A stretch of 64,000 nt of DNA from Ferruginibacter paludis (GTDB taxonomy: Bacteria > Bacteroidota > Bacteroidia > Chitinophagales > Chitinophagaceae): assembly GCF_030409685.1 (NCBI RefSeq), contig NZ_JAUFQJ010000007.1, forward strand, positions 1-64,000, written 5' to 3'. Both the position numbers and the translations under genes were made by a program. The stretch's first letter is position 1, and every line of letters starts with the position of its first letter. A model generated the notes under the pieces. That model saw only the letters and a list, made by a program, of their open reading frames with translations, was not told where the DNA came from and did no database searches. Below, in pieces: positions 33,047 to 41,263 of the stretch.

Positions 33047-33682
33047 ATGAAACTCATATTCGCCATTCTTTTCCTGCTGTCTATAGGCCTGATTTCTTCA
33101 GCGCAAAGCAGTAAATTAAATTTCGTACCCGGTTCAACAAAACCCTTACCCAACGAAGCGGTGGCTACTTTTGCCGAAGGTTGCTTCTGGCATGCCGAAA
33201 TTGTCTTTCAAAGCCTGGATGGCGTAAGGGATGCCGTTTCAGGATATGCCGGTGGCACCGATATAAATCCCACTTACGAAAAAGTTGCCGGTGGAAACAC
33301 CGGTCATGCAGAAACTGTGCAGGTGTATTACGATCCTTCCAGAATAAGTTATGAAACACTGGTCAAAGCCTTTTTCGCCAGCCAGGATCCTACTACTTTG
33401 AACAGGCAGGGCAATGATGCCGGCACAGAATACCGTTCGATGGCTTTTTACAGAAATGAAACAGAAAAGCAGGTTATTGAGAGCGAGATAAAACGTCTTA
33501 CCAGTCTTAAAGTCTACAAAAACAACATTGTTACCGAAGTGGTGCCATTTAAGAAGTTTTATCCAGCAGAAGACTATCACCAGGAATACATTCATAACAA
33601 TCCGGGCAACCCATATGTAGCAAATGTTTCTATTCCTGAGTTTTTGTCTTTTAAGAAAAAATTTAAAGCAAATTATAAATAG
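33047..33682 (+). CDS. msrA: Exported methionine-(S)-sulfoxide reductase
   Basis: 211 residues with a signal peptide ending near residue 19. The MsrA active site 'GCFWHAEIVFQ' has catalytic C46; further conserved text is 'GYAGGTDINPTYEKVAGGNTGHAE' (in parts) and 'YHQEYIHNNPGNPY' near the C-terminus. The resolving cysteines of the long C-terminal tail type are absent, so recycling probably depends on an external thiol donor. It complements MsrB for the other sulfoxide epimer and shares its transcript. Confidence 0.94.
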   Translation: MKLIFAILFLLSIGLISSAQSSKLNFVPGSTKPLPNEAVATFAEGCFWHAEIVFQSLDGVRDAVSGYAGGTDINPTYEKVAGGNTGHAETVQVYYDPSRISYETLVKAFFASQDPTTLNRQGNDAGTEYRSMAFYRNETEKQVIESEIKRLTSLKVYKNNIVTEVVPFKKFYPAEDYHQEYIHNNPGNPYVANVSIPEFLSFKKKFKANYK

Positions 33683-33696
33683 TACAATTGTATAAA

Positions 33697-34455
33697 ATGA
33701 AAAAGCTATTCTTGCTATCAGCCATTGGTAGTATATTGCTTGCAGCTGTCGCTTTCCGGCCACAGTTGCAACCGAAAACGTCCCTTCAACCTGTTGCTGT
33801 TATTGAATTATTTACATCCCAGGGTTGCTCCAGTTGTCCTGCGGCAGATCAATTGCTGGCGCAGACAATCAATGCATCAAAAAAGGATGGCCGTAAGATC
33901 TTTGCACTTTCTTTTCATGTCGATTACTGGAACCGGCTGGGATGGGCAGACCCTTTTAGCACAAAAGAATTTTCGCAACGGCAAAGGACTTACGCAGCGA
34001 AGCTAAATGACAAATCTGTCTATACCCCGCAGATGGTGGTGAACGGCAGCAGACAGTTTGTTGGCTCAGATGAAAACGATTTAAAAGATGCGCTGGGCAA
34101 ATCTTTAAAGACTGTGCCTATGGCTGCATTTAAAACACTTACTGTCAATTTGCAAAATGATGCGCCACCACAGGTAAAATTTTCGCTGGAAGGAAATTAT
34201 GAAGACTGTACAATAAATTTCGCATTGGTATCAGACAGCGAAACCACTTCAGTAAAAAGGGGCGAAAACAGCGGTCTATCGCTCACCAATGAAAATGTTG
34301 TACGGCAGTTGATTACTGCTCCTGCAACAGCAGCAGGGACAATTAATTTTAAACGGGCGCCTGTACCTGCGGACAATAACATGCGGGTGATTGCTTACCT
34401 GCAGCAGAGCAATAGCCTTAAAATAATTGGTGCAGCAATGGCCGAAATAAAGTGA
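33697..34455 (+). CDS. DUF1223 thioredoxin-fold periplasmic protein
   Basis: 252 residues from ATG 33697; the TTG at 33688 is not needed. Signal/anchor at 1-20, then the DUF1223 start 'VIELFTSQGCSSCPAADQLL' with the vicinal pair C44/C47, and 'FHVDYWNRLGWADPFS' and 'YTPQMVVNG', typical of the family. It looks like a secreted thiol-disulfide protein and may recycle the two Msr enzymes encoded just upstream (14-bp gap after msrA). Confidence 0.85.
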   Translation: MKKLFLLSAIGSILLAAVAFRPQLQPKTSLQPVAVIELFTSQGCSSCPAADQLLAQTINASKKDGRKIFALSFHVDYWNRLGWADPFSTKEFSQRQRTYAAKLNDKSVYTPQMVVNGSRQFVGSDENDLKDALGKSLKTVPMAAFKTLTVNLQNDAPPQVKFSLEGNYEDCTINFALVSDSETTSVKRGENSGLSLTNENVVRQLITAPATAAGTINFKRAPVPADNNMRVIAYLQQSNSLKIIGAAMAEIK

Positions 34456-34606
34456 CAAGAGCAAGGCCAATTTCTTAACTTAGACAACGTTAATACTTTG
34501 CGTGGGCAGCGTATTGCATGTAAGCCGAAGCAATATAAATGAATAGTAGCACCCAATAAAAGGCAATGAAGTTGAATCGTAACAGTATACCAAACCATTA
34601 CTATAA

Positions 34607-35305
34607 ATGAAGAAAATTAAAGAAAAACATCCGCTGGCTATCAGGTGGGCACACTGGGTAAACTTTCCTGTGCTGATGATTATGATCTGGTCAGGCATGC
34701 TGATTTACTGGGCCAATGATGTATACTCCATCACTTTGTTTGGACATACTTATTTTAAATTTTTTCCTGAATCGTTCAATAAATTTTTAGACATACCCTT
34801 TCGCCTGGCAGAAGGCATGGCCTTTCATTTTCTTTTTATGTGGTTCTTCGCCATAAATGGAGTGTTATATGTTTTGTATACAGCCATCTCAGGCGAATGG
34901 CGACAATTGTTACCTAACCGGCATTCTTTTAAAGAAGCCTGGCTGGTAGTGCTGCACGACCTCCATATCAGGAAGATGCTGCCGCCACAAAATAAATACA
35001 ATGCCGCCCAGCGCATCGCTTATACCAGTATCATCTTGATGGGCTTCGGTTCTTTATTCACCGGCCTTGCCATCTATAAGCCGGTACAGTTTTACTGGAT
35101 CACCTGGCTTTGCGGCGGTTACCACCTTGCAAGAATTGAACATTTTATTTTAACCATCGGCTATGTATTGTTTTTTCTCATTCACATCATCCAGGTAATT
35201 ATAGCCGGGTGGAATAATTTCAGGTCAGTGATATCGGGATTTGAAATCGTAAAGGAACAGCCAATCAACAACATTAAAATCAGTGAAGATGAAAAACCGG
35301 TTTAA
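34607..35305 (+). CDS. Cytochrome b-type membrane electron-transfer subunit
   Basis: 232 residues, about four TM helices, of the cytochrome b561/thiosulfate-reductase cytochrome b kind. Haem-ligand candidates are in 'IRWAHWVNFPVLM' (near 12), 'GMAFHFLFMWFF' (near 77), and 'HFILTIGYVLFFLIHIIQV' (near 185-200). It overlaps the following molybdoenzyme gene by 17 bp, so the pair works like MsrQ/MsrP: electrons from the quinone pool pass via haem to the periplasmic molybdenum site. It is not a close MsrQ homologue by length and helix number. Confidence 0.85.
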   Translation: MKKIKEKHPLAIRWAHWVNFPVLMIMIWSGMLIYWANDVYSITLFGHTYFKFFPESFNKFLDIPFRLAEGMAFHFLFMWFFAINGVLYVLYTAISGEWRQLLPNRHSFKEAWLVVLHDLHIRKMLPPQNKYNAAQRIAYTSIILMGFGSLFTGLAIYKPVQFYWITWLCGGYHLARIEHFILTIGYVLFFLIHIIQVIIAGWNNFRSVISGFEIVKEQPINNIKISEDEKPV

Positions 35306-36077
35306 CAAGCAACCTGCAGAAAAAATACTGTCACAAAAACAAATCAACCGCCGCAATTTTATTGCCTTCACAGGTTTTATCGGGTTAAATGCACTGGCAT
35401 ATGGCGGCTGGCGTTGGTTGTATAAATCTCCGGAAGAAACAAGCGGAGTCACCGCAGGTGCCCGAAAGCCATTGAGACGGGCACTTAATCAAAATGAATT
35501 GCTTTTGAGGAAGACTTTCAGCAACGATCACCTGGTAAAAACCTACCCGGTATCAATGGCCGATCCCAATGTAAGGGTGAATAGCGAAATAGGTATGGAG
35601 GATCCGGGTTTTGATGCCAAAACCTGGTCGCTGACCATCCATAAAAAAGATGGCAGCAAATTACAGGTAAGCTTGCATGATATACTGGCCTTGCCTAAAA
35701 CAGAAATTGTGTACGACTTTAAATGCGTGGAAGGGTGGGACCAGATTTCGCATTGGGGCGGTGTTAAGTTCAGCGATTTTATATCACACTACAATTTGCA
35801 GGAAGAGGCAGCATTACAATATGTTGGTATGGCTACGCCAGACAAAGCCTATTATGTAGGCCTGGATATGCCCAGTGCAATGCATCCCCAAACCTTGCTG
35901 GCATATGAAGTAAATGGCAAGCCGTTACCCATGAGGCATGGCCAGCCATTGCGACTCATCATCCCTGTAAAATATGGTATCAAAAACCTGAAACGGATAG
36001 GCACCATTTCGTTCAGTGATGAACGACCGCCGGATTATTGGGCGGAACAGGGGTACGATTATTATTCGGGTTTATAA
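35289..36077 (+). CDS. MsrP-like molybdopterin oxidoreductase
   Basis: 262 residues from ATG 35289 (a GTG lies 6 bases upstream). N-terminus has a twin-Arg-like 'NRRNFIAFTGFIG'. The oxidoreductase molybdopterin (sulfite oxidase-type) domain follows, with 'VYDFKCVEGWDQISHWGG' holding the molybdenum ligand C146, 'MHPQTLLAYEVNGKPLPMRH' and 'PLRLIIPVKYGIKNLKRIG'. Together with the preceding cytochrome b it forms a likely periplasmic protein-methionine-sulfoxide reductase, which suits its place behind msrB-msrA. Confidence 0.87.
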   Translation: MKNRFNKQPAEKILSQKQINRRNFIAFTGFIGLNALAYGGWRWLYKSPEETSGVTAGARKPLRRALNQNELLLRKTFSNDHLVKTYPVSMADPNVRVNSEIGMEDPGFDAKTWSLTIHKKDGSKLQVSLHDILALPKTEIVYDFKCVEGWDQISHWGGVKFSDFISHYNLQEEAALQYVGMATPDKAYYVGLDMPSAMHPQTLLAYEVNGKPLPMRHGQPLRLIIPVKYGIKNLKRIGTISFSDERPPDYWAEQGYDYYSGL

Positions 36078-36282
36078 GAGTTTTTTTCTTAGAAACATTG
36101 AAATGTTAAACTGATAGCAGGCATGGCAGAACACTGGTGAAGTAATCAATTCAAATTTTTCAACCGATTTACGCAATAATTATTTTCATCTTTGTCAAAT
36201 AGCGTAAAATGAGGTAATGCCGCGTAATATTTTGGAATAAGAAATTACGTGATAGACAAAAAAATACACTGAAAAAATTAAA

Positions 36283-36528
36283 TTATTGATAATCAAAGCT
36301 GATTTGGTTCCTGAAAAACCTGCTCGGGTCTAATTCTCCGGTATCAAAAAGCATCGTAGTGCCATCAGGGAAAATATAAAAGGCAGCTTTGCCTCTGACG
36401 GTATTGATATGGCGCAGGTCAAGATATCCTTCCTGCCAGGGTGGTAATGACCTGCCCGGCACAAATGGTTGTGCCGGGCAGGTCAATGCCGTCAATAAAA
36501 TGAAAACAATCAACAAGCCATTTCTCAT
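36283..36528 (-). pseudogene. N-terminal fragment of MBL-fold hydrolase
   Basis: 81 codons: signal peptide (MRNGLLIVFILLTALTCPAQ), then 'GYLDLRHINTVRGKAAFYIF' and 'PDGTTMLFDTGELDP', the start of a metallo-beta-lactamase-fold hydrolase of the ComEC/Rec2-like group. The metal-binding HxHxDH motif and the rest of the about 400-residue protein are missing after 'ISFDYQ'. It lies directly behind the TonB-receptor remnant at 36542. Confidence 0.7.
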
Positions 36529-36541
36529 TTATATATTTTTA

Positions 36542-36700
36542 TCAGAAAGAATAACGGGCACCCAATTGAACTGAGTAATAGGTAGCCGTTTTTATTTTAG
36601 TACTTGCATTGGTGTTTACACTGTATTTGTAAGAATTGGTTTCTGCATTAAAGCCGTTAACATTGTACAGGTTGGTATTAATGATCTGGCTATAGCCACC
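36542..36700 (-). pseudogene. C-terminal remnant of TonB-dependent receptor
   Basis: The minus strand reads 'GYSQIINTNLYNVNGFNAET', 'NSYKYSVNTNASTKIKTATY' and 'YSVQLGARYSF' to a stop at 36542; an in-frame TAG lies just upstream at about 36701. The ending '...QLGARYSF' is the last beta-strand with terminal Phe that targets outer-membrane barrels. Only about 52 codons of an Oar-like receptor are left. Confidence 0.68.
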
Positions 36701-36907
36701 CTATTTATATTGATCAAATTCAGTACATTGAAACAGTCTGCTCACAAAGTAATTTTATGTGTCTTTAAGCATAATAACCAATTTTAAGAAAGGTGGGAAA
36801 AAAATGTTACAAGCACAGCGCATAGGCCAACGTTTTACTTAACATAGACGTAACATGTTGGTAACACAAAATTAACATTCAGCTGGTTGCTTTGCATAAA
36901 TAAAAAA

Positions 36908-39900
36908 ATGCAAAAAATTATGCGAAAGTTAGTGGCAGTTTTGTTAATTTTTCTCGCTAGCAATTGTTGGGCCCAGGAGACGGTATCAACTTTGAGCGGC
37001 CGGATAACCGATGAAAAGGGAGGGATTGTTTCCGGAGCATCCGTGCAAATAACCCATGTGCCTACAGGAGAGGTAAGTAAGACACAAACAAATAAAAACG
37101 GTATATTCAGGCTGACCAATTTAAGACCTGGGGGTCCCTACACAATAGCAATCAGTTTTGTAGGATTTAAAGATGAACGCGCCCAGGATGTAAACCTTAG
37201 CCTGGGAACCAACCCTGATCTGAATGTAGTGATGAAGGTAAATACTTCCAGCCTGGAAGCCGTTGTAGTAACAGGTAACAGAAGAATCAGCGGAGTTACC
37301 ATCGGCAAGGCTCAGTTAAATACGCTGCCGACTATTGGTAGAAGTTTAAGTGATTTTACACGTTTAACACCCCAATCAAATAATAACTCTTATGCCGGAA
37401 CAAACTTCCGGTACAACAACCTCACGCTGGACGGAGCAATCAATAATGACGCTTTCGGATTCAGTAATTCGGCGGGTGGTACAAGCGGAGGTGGCCAAAG
37501 CGGCACTGCCGGAGCCGGCACCCGTACAACGCCTTACAGTATCGATGTGATCCAGGAAGTACAAGTGCAGCTGGCGCCCTATGATGTTAAAATCGGTAAT
37601 TTTACAGGAGGCAGCGTGAATGCTGTTACCAAGAGTGGCAGCAATGATTTCCACGGCTCTGTTTATGGTTATGGCAGAAACCAGGCGCTGGTTGGTAAAA
37701 GTGTGGATGGACTAAAATCAAAAATAGGTTCCGATTTTCATGACTACCAATATGGTGCTACCGTAAGTGGTCCTCTTGTTAAAAATAAGGCTTTCTTTAT
37801 TGTTAACTATGAGCATACCGACAAGCAGGAACCCAGTACAAATAATATAGGTGATCCCGGGGCAGCAGCAACATTGGCCGAAGTGCAGGCAATAGCCAAC
37901 CAGTTAAAAACCAAGTATGATTATGACCCGGGAAGTTACCTGGGAGCCTATAAAATTTTTACAAAAAGCGACAAGGTTTTTGCACGTCTTGATTTTAATC
38001 TGAACACCAAAAATTCTTTGATGTTGCGTGCCATTTATACTGATGGTGTTGGAAACAATCTGGAACGTTCATCAAATAATTTTCAGTTTGGTTCAACAGA
38101 TTTTACGCAGCACACCAAGAATTTAAACCTGGTAGCGGAATTGAAAACGAGACTGAGCGCAGATGTCAGCAACCAGTTAAATGTTAGCTATATCAATGTA
38201 CACGAGTTCAGGGATTTTCCGGGCACTATTGCACCATATATAGACATTGACAACGGCCGCATTACCCTCGGTACATGGAGAGAAGCGTCTATTTACAATC
38301 TAAAGCAACACACGGTTGAAATCAGTGACAACGTCACTGTCAACAAGGGCATTAATAAATTTACTTTCGGTACACACAATGAGATTTATAATCTCAGCTA
38401 TGGATTTATCAATTCATATAATGGCAGGTGGGAATATAGCAGGGGAGTGAACAGCTTTTTGGCAGATAACCCGAGCAGAATACGTGGCGCCTTCATTACA
38501 GACCCGAAGCTTTCCAATGACAGGAACAGCATTTATAACAATCCGCCCAATCCGTTTTCTGTTGCGCTTACCAGCGTATATGCCCAGGATGAAATCAGCG
38601 TAAACAAGAAATTTAAATTGTCACCGGGTGTAAGACTTGATTATTCCTTTGTTGGTTCACAGCCTTACCTGGATCCAGCGTTAAAAACTACCAATTCCGC
38701 TGGTTACACATCGCCTGCTCCGACTTATACAAACACTCCCTTTAAAGATTTAACTGGTAAACTGCCGTCGAGATTGGCTGTGTCGCCACGTTTGGGATTT
38801 AACTATGATGTAAAGGGTGACCAGTCAATTATTATTCGTGGTGGAACAGGTATATTCACCGGAAGGGTTCCATTTGCATGGTACGGTTATGCCTATACGC
38901 TGAATGGAGGAACATACGGAAACATTGACTGGAATGGCCCTTCAGGTCCGGTAGGCAGTACGCCTGGCCAGGTAGTTCCTCTTGCAATTAATCCTCAGGG
39001 CTTAAAAGATACAGTAACTAAATATGGAGGCGCTTCAAGAAGCAGCACGCGTGAGATTGATGTTTTTGATAATAATTTTAAATTGCCAACAGTTTGGCGT
39101 AGCAGTATTGCAGCCGATTTTAAATTTGGCAATGGTTACAAATTTACAGTCGATGCATTGTACACCAAAACCATTTATGATGTAAAGTATGAGCAAATAA
39201 ATCTGAAGGATTCCGTGGCTTATTTTTCCACTGGCCCGACTCAGATACCGGTTTATGTAGGAGGAAAATACAACAGTGCGTTTTCCAATGTTTATTATCT
39301 TACCAACACAAAACTTGGGTACAGATATAACCTGACTGCACAAATTTCCAAGTTTACCAATAATATTAAAATAGGCTCACGTTTGTTTAACATGAACTGG
39401 AGTGCCGCATATACTTATGGCATGAGCAAGGATATTACCAATGGTATCCGTAACTCATGGGAGAGCAGCTACAATGTAAATCCTACCAATACGCCGAGTA
39501 ATTCTCCCATGGCTTATTCCAATTTTGATTTGCGTAACAGAATCGTTGCTACCTGGTCAGGTAACCTCGCCTGGAACAAAACGAACATCACTTCCCTGTC
39601 TTTCTTTTATGCTGGAACATCGGGAAGTCCCTACAGTTTAATTTATCAGTCAGCGCCCTTTGGCTCCGGATCAAATGCACCTTTACCCTATATTCCCAGA
39701 AATCAATCGGACATCGTTTTAGTGGATAAGGGAAGTTATACGGCCGCACAGCAATGGAGTGACCTGGATGCCTTTATCAGCAGTGATAAATATCTGAACA
39801 GCCGCCGTGGTAAGTATGCGGAGCGTAATGGATTGCGTACACCCTGGAATCACGACCTGGATATGAAACTGATGCATGAATTCAGGTTGAGCAAGACAAA

Positions 39901-40180
39901 TAAATTCAAATCACTGCAGTTGAGCCTGGACATTTTCAATGTATTGAATTTAATCAACAGCGATTGGGGGCATGTTACTTTTGTAACCAATCTAAATAAC
40001 TATACAGTTAACTTCCTGCAGTTTGTAAGTGATGGTACGCACAAAGTGGGTGCACCTGCAACAGGCTATGTGCCATCATTTAATTTTGTAAGACCAACTG
40101 GCGTAAACAATCATTATTATACGGTGGATCCTTTAAACAGCCGCTGGCAGGGACAGTTCGGCATAAAATATAATTTTTAA
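36908..40180 (+). CDS. Oar-like TonB-dependent receptor with carboxypeptidase-regulatory domain
   Basis: About 1090 residues from ATG 36908 (MQKIMRKL) or 36920; the TTG at 36887 is not needed. Order: signal peptide, carboxypeptidase-regulatory-like beta domain (about 25-105, 'LSGRITDEKGGIVSGASVQI'), plug (about 115-230, with 'RYNNLTLDGAINNDAFGFSN', Gly-rich 'GGTSGGGQSGTAGAGTRTTP'), then the long barrel ending 'WQGQFGIKYNF'. No TonB box or STN domain was found, as usual for the Oar group. Substrate unknown; the region downstream has a lipoprotein, and two paralogous fragments sit at 36542-36700 and 46161-46765. Confidence 0.9.
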   Translation: MQKIMRKLVAVLLIFLASNCWAQETVSTLSGRITDEKGGIVSGASVQITHVPTGEVSKTQTNKNGIFRLTNLRPGGPYTIAISFVGFKDERAQDVNLSLGTNPDLNVVMKVNTSSLEAVVVTGNRRISGVTIGKAQLNTLPTIGRSLSDFTRLTPQSNNNSYAGTNFRYNNLTLDGAINNDAFGFSNSAGGTSGGGQSGTAGAGTRTTPYSIDVIQEVQVQLAPYDVKIGNFTGGSVNAVTKSGSNDFHGSVYGYGRNQALVGKSVDGLKSKIGSDFHDYQYGATVSGPLVKNKAFFIVNYEHTDKQEPSTNNIGDPGAAATLAEVQAIANQLKTKYDYDPGSYLGAYKIFTKSDKVFARLDFNLNTKNSLMLRAIYTDGVGNNLERSSNNFQFGSTDFTQHTKNLNLVAELKTRLSADVSNQLNVSYINVHEFRDFPGTIAPYIDIDNGRITLGTWREASIYNLKQHTVEISDNVTVNKGINKFTFGTHNEIYNLSYGFINSYNGRWEYSRGVNSFLADNPSRIRGAFITDPKLSNDRNSIYNNPPNPFSVALTSVYAQDEISVNKKFKLSPGVRLDYSFVGSQPYLDPALKTTNSAGYTSPAPTYTNTPFKDLTGKLPSRLAVSPRLGFNYDVKGDQSIIIRGGTGIFTGRVPFAWYGYAYTLNGGTYGNIDWNGPSGPVGSTPGQVVPLAINPQGLKDTVTKYGGASRSSTREIDVFDNNFKLPTVWRSSIAADFKFGNGYKFTVDALYTKTIYDVKYEQINLKDSVAYFSTGPTQIPVYVGGKYNSAFSNVYYLTNTKLGYRYNLTAQISKFTNNIKIGSRLFNMNWSAAYTYGMSKDITNGIRNSWESSYNVNPTNTPSNSPMAYSNFDLRNRIVATWSGNLAWNKTNITSLSFFYAGTSGSPYSLIYQSAPFGSGSNAPLPYIPRNQSDIVLVDKGSYTAAQQWSDLDAFISSDKYLNSRRGKYAERNGLRTPWNHDLDMKLMHEFRLSKTNKFKSLQLSLDIFNVLNLINSDWGHVTFVTNLNNYTVNFLQFVSDGTHKVGAPATGYVPSFNFVRPTGVNNHYYTVDPLNSRWQGQFGIKYNF

Positions 40181-40219
40181 AGAACGCTAACATTCACAAG
40201 CGGGTTTCAATCCGCTGGC

Positions 40220-40263
40220 ATAACAAACCGGCCTATTATGCATTGGCTGGTTTGTTATGTTTT
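40220..40263 (+). terminator. Intrinsic terminator after the receptor gene
   Basis: ATAACAAACCGGCC (40220-40233) pairs with GGCTGGTTTGTTAT (40245-40258), a 14-bp stem with one G-U pair, followed by GTTTTT. Lies 40 bp after the receptor stop. Confidence 0.8.
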
Positions 40264-40426
40264 TAAATTCAATCGTACTTCATGGCAAAAATGCCATCAT
40301 ACGCTGAAGGTTCTCAACAGCTCTCAGTGGCTTTTCTGAGACGATATTTATTTCGAACCGAAACACTTTTAAACAAACACCAAGTGGGTGCGCTTTGAAC
40401 GTAAGCGGCATGTATAAACTTAGTAT

Positions 40427-41194
40427 ATGAAAATGGCGTTGTCTTTCCACCGGTGCTTTGTAACATTATGGATTATTTTTGCGTGCATGCTGGTCATGTA
40501 TGCTTGTAATAAGGAAACCCATCCATCAGCCAATCCCAGAAACAGTTTTAACAAAGGCATTGCCTTCCAGGAAGATTTTGAACCTATTCCTGCGGACTGG
40601 TTGTATTATAACACCGATACTGTTGCATCGAATGTGGTCAAATTTCTTGCACTCGATTCTTCGGCACTTTCCTACACCTGGACCATTGAATCTGTCACTT
40701 ATCAAACAAAGGAAATCAGGCTGAGTTTTCCCCGGGAGTATTTACTTGGTAACAAACAAATAGCTGTAAAGCTGTCTATCCGTTACAAGACAACTTCCAA
40801 TACTGATACCGTAAAAAACTTTTCTAAACAGTTAACTTTTTTTAATCCCTGTGCAAGCCAGTGCAACGGTATTTTTAATGGCACAACAGATAATGGCAGC
40901 CACAAGGACAGTTTTAAAATTGGCACCTGTGCAAGTGATCCATTACACCAGGTCTCCGGCTTTTATCTTGAGAATTTTCAGCTGGGTTGCGGGCGCTACT
41001 TTGATGAGCTGCCTGATAGTTATAACATCGGATACAAACAAATTTTGTTTTCAGCTACCGGCGAATTTGTATGCAACTCTCCCTCAGGCCTCATTTCAAT
41101 TAAAGGTGACAGTATTTGTATCAGTTACCGTTCCTTCGATAATGGTATGCTGGAAGCACCGCTGGACCATGTTTTCAGGGGAATTAAAAAATAA
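40427..41194 (+). CDS. Lipoprotein of unknown function
   Basis: 255 residues. The N-terminus is a lipoprotein signal: hydrophobic segment then 'LVMYACNKETH' with the lipidated Cys at about residue 26. The mature part is beta-rich with no family that I recognise; it has five further cysteines in 'NPCASQCNGIF', 'GTCASDPL' and 'FQLGCGRYFDEL', likely paired in disulfides. It would sit on the periplasmic or surface side of the outer membrane. It follows the receptor gene on the same strand but behind a terminator. Confidence 0.72.
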   Translation: MKMALSFHRCFVTLWIIFACMLVMYACNKETHPSANPRNSFNKGIAFQEDFEPIPADWLYYNTDTVASNVVKFLALDSSALSYTWTIESVTYQTKEIRLSFPREYLLGNKQIAVKLSIRYKTTSNTDTVKNFSKQLTFFNPCASQCNGIFNGTTDNGSHKDSFKIGTCASDPLHQVSGFYLENFQLGCGRYFDELPDSYNIGYKQILFSATGEFVCNSPSGLISIKGDSICISYRSFDNGMLEAPLDHVFRGIKK

Positions 41195-41263
41195 GTCGTG
41201 CTATGCATTCTGAACTGAATTTGTTCAGTCCATTTTTTGTTTACATATCTGTATTGCATTCTT

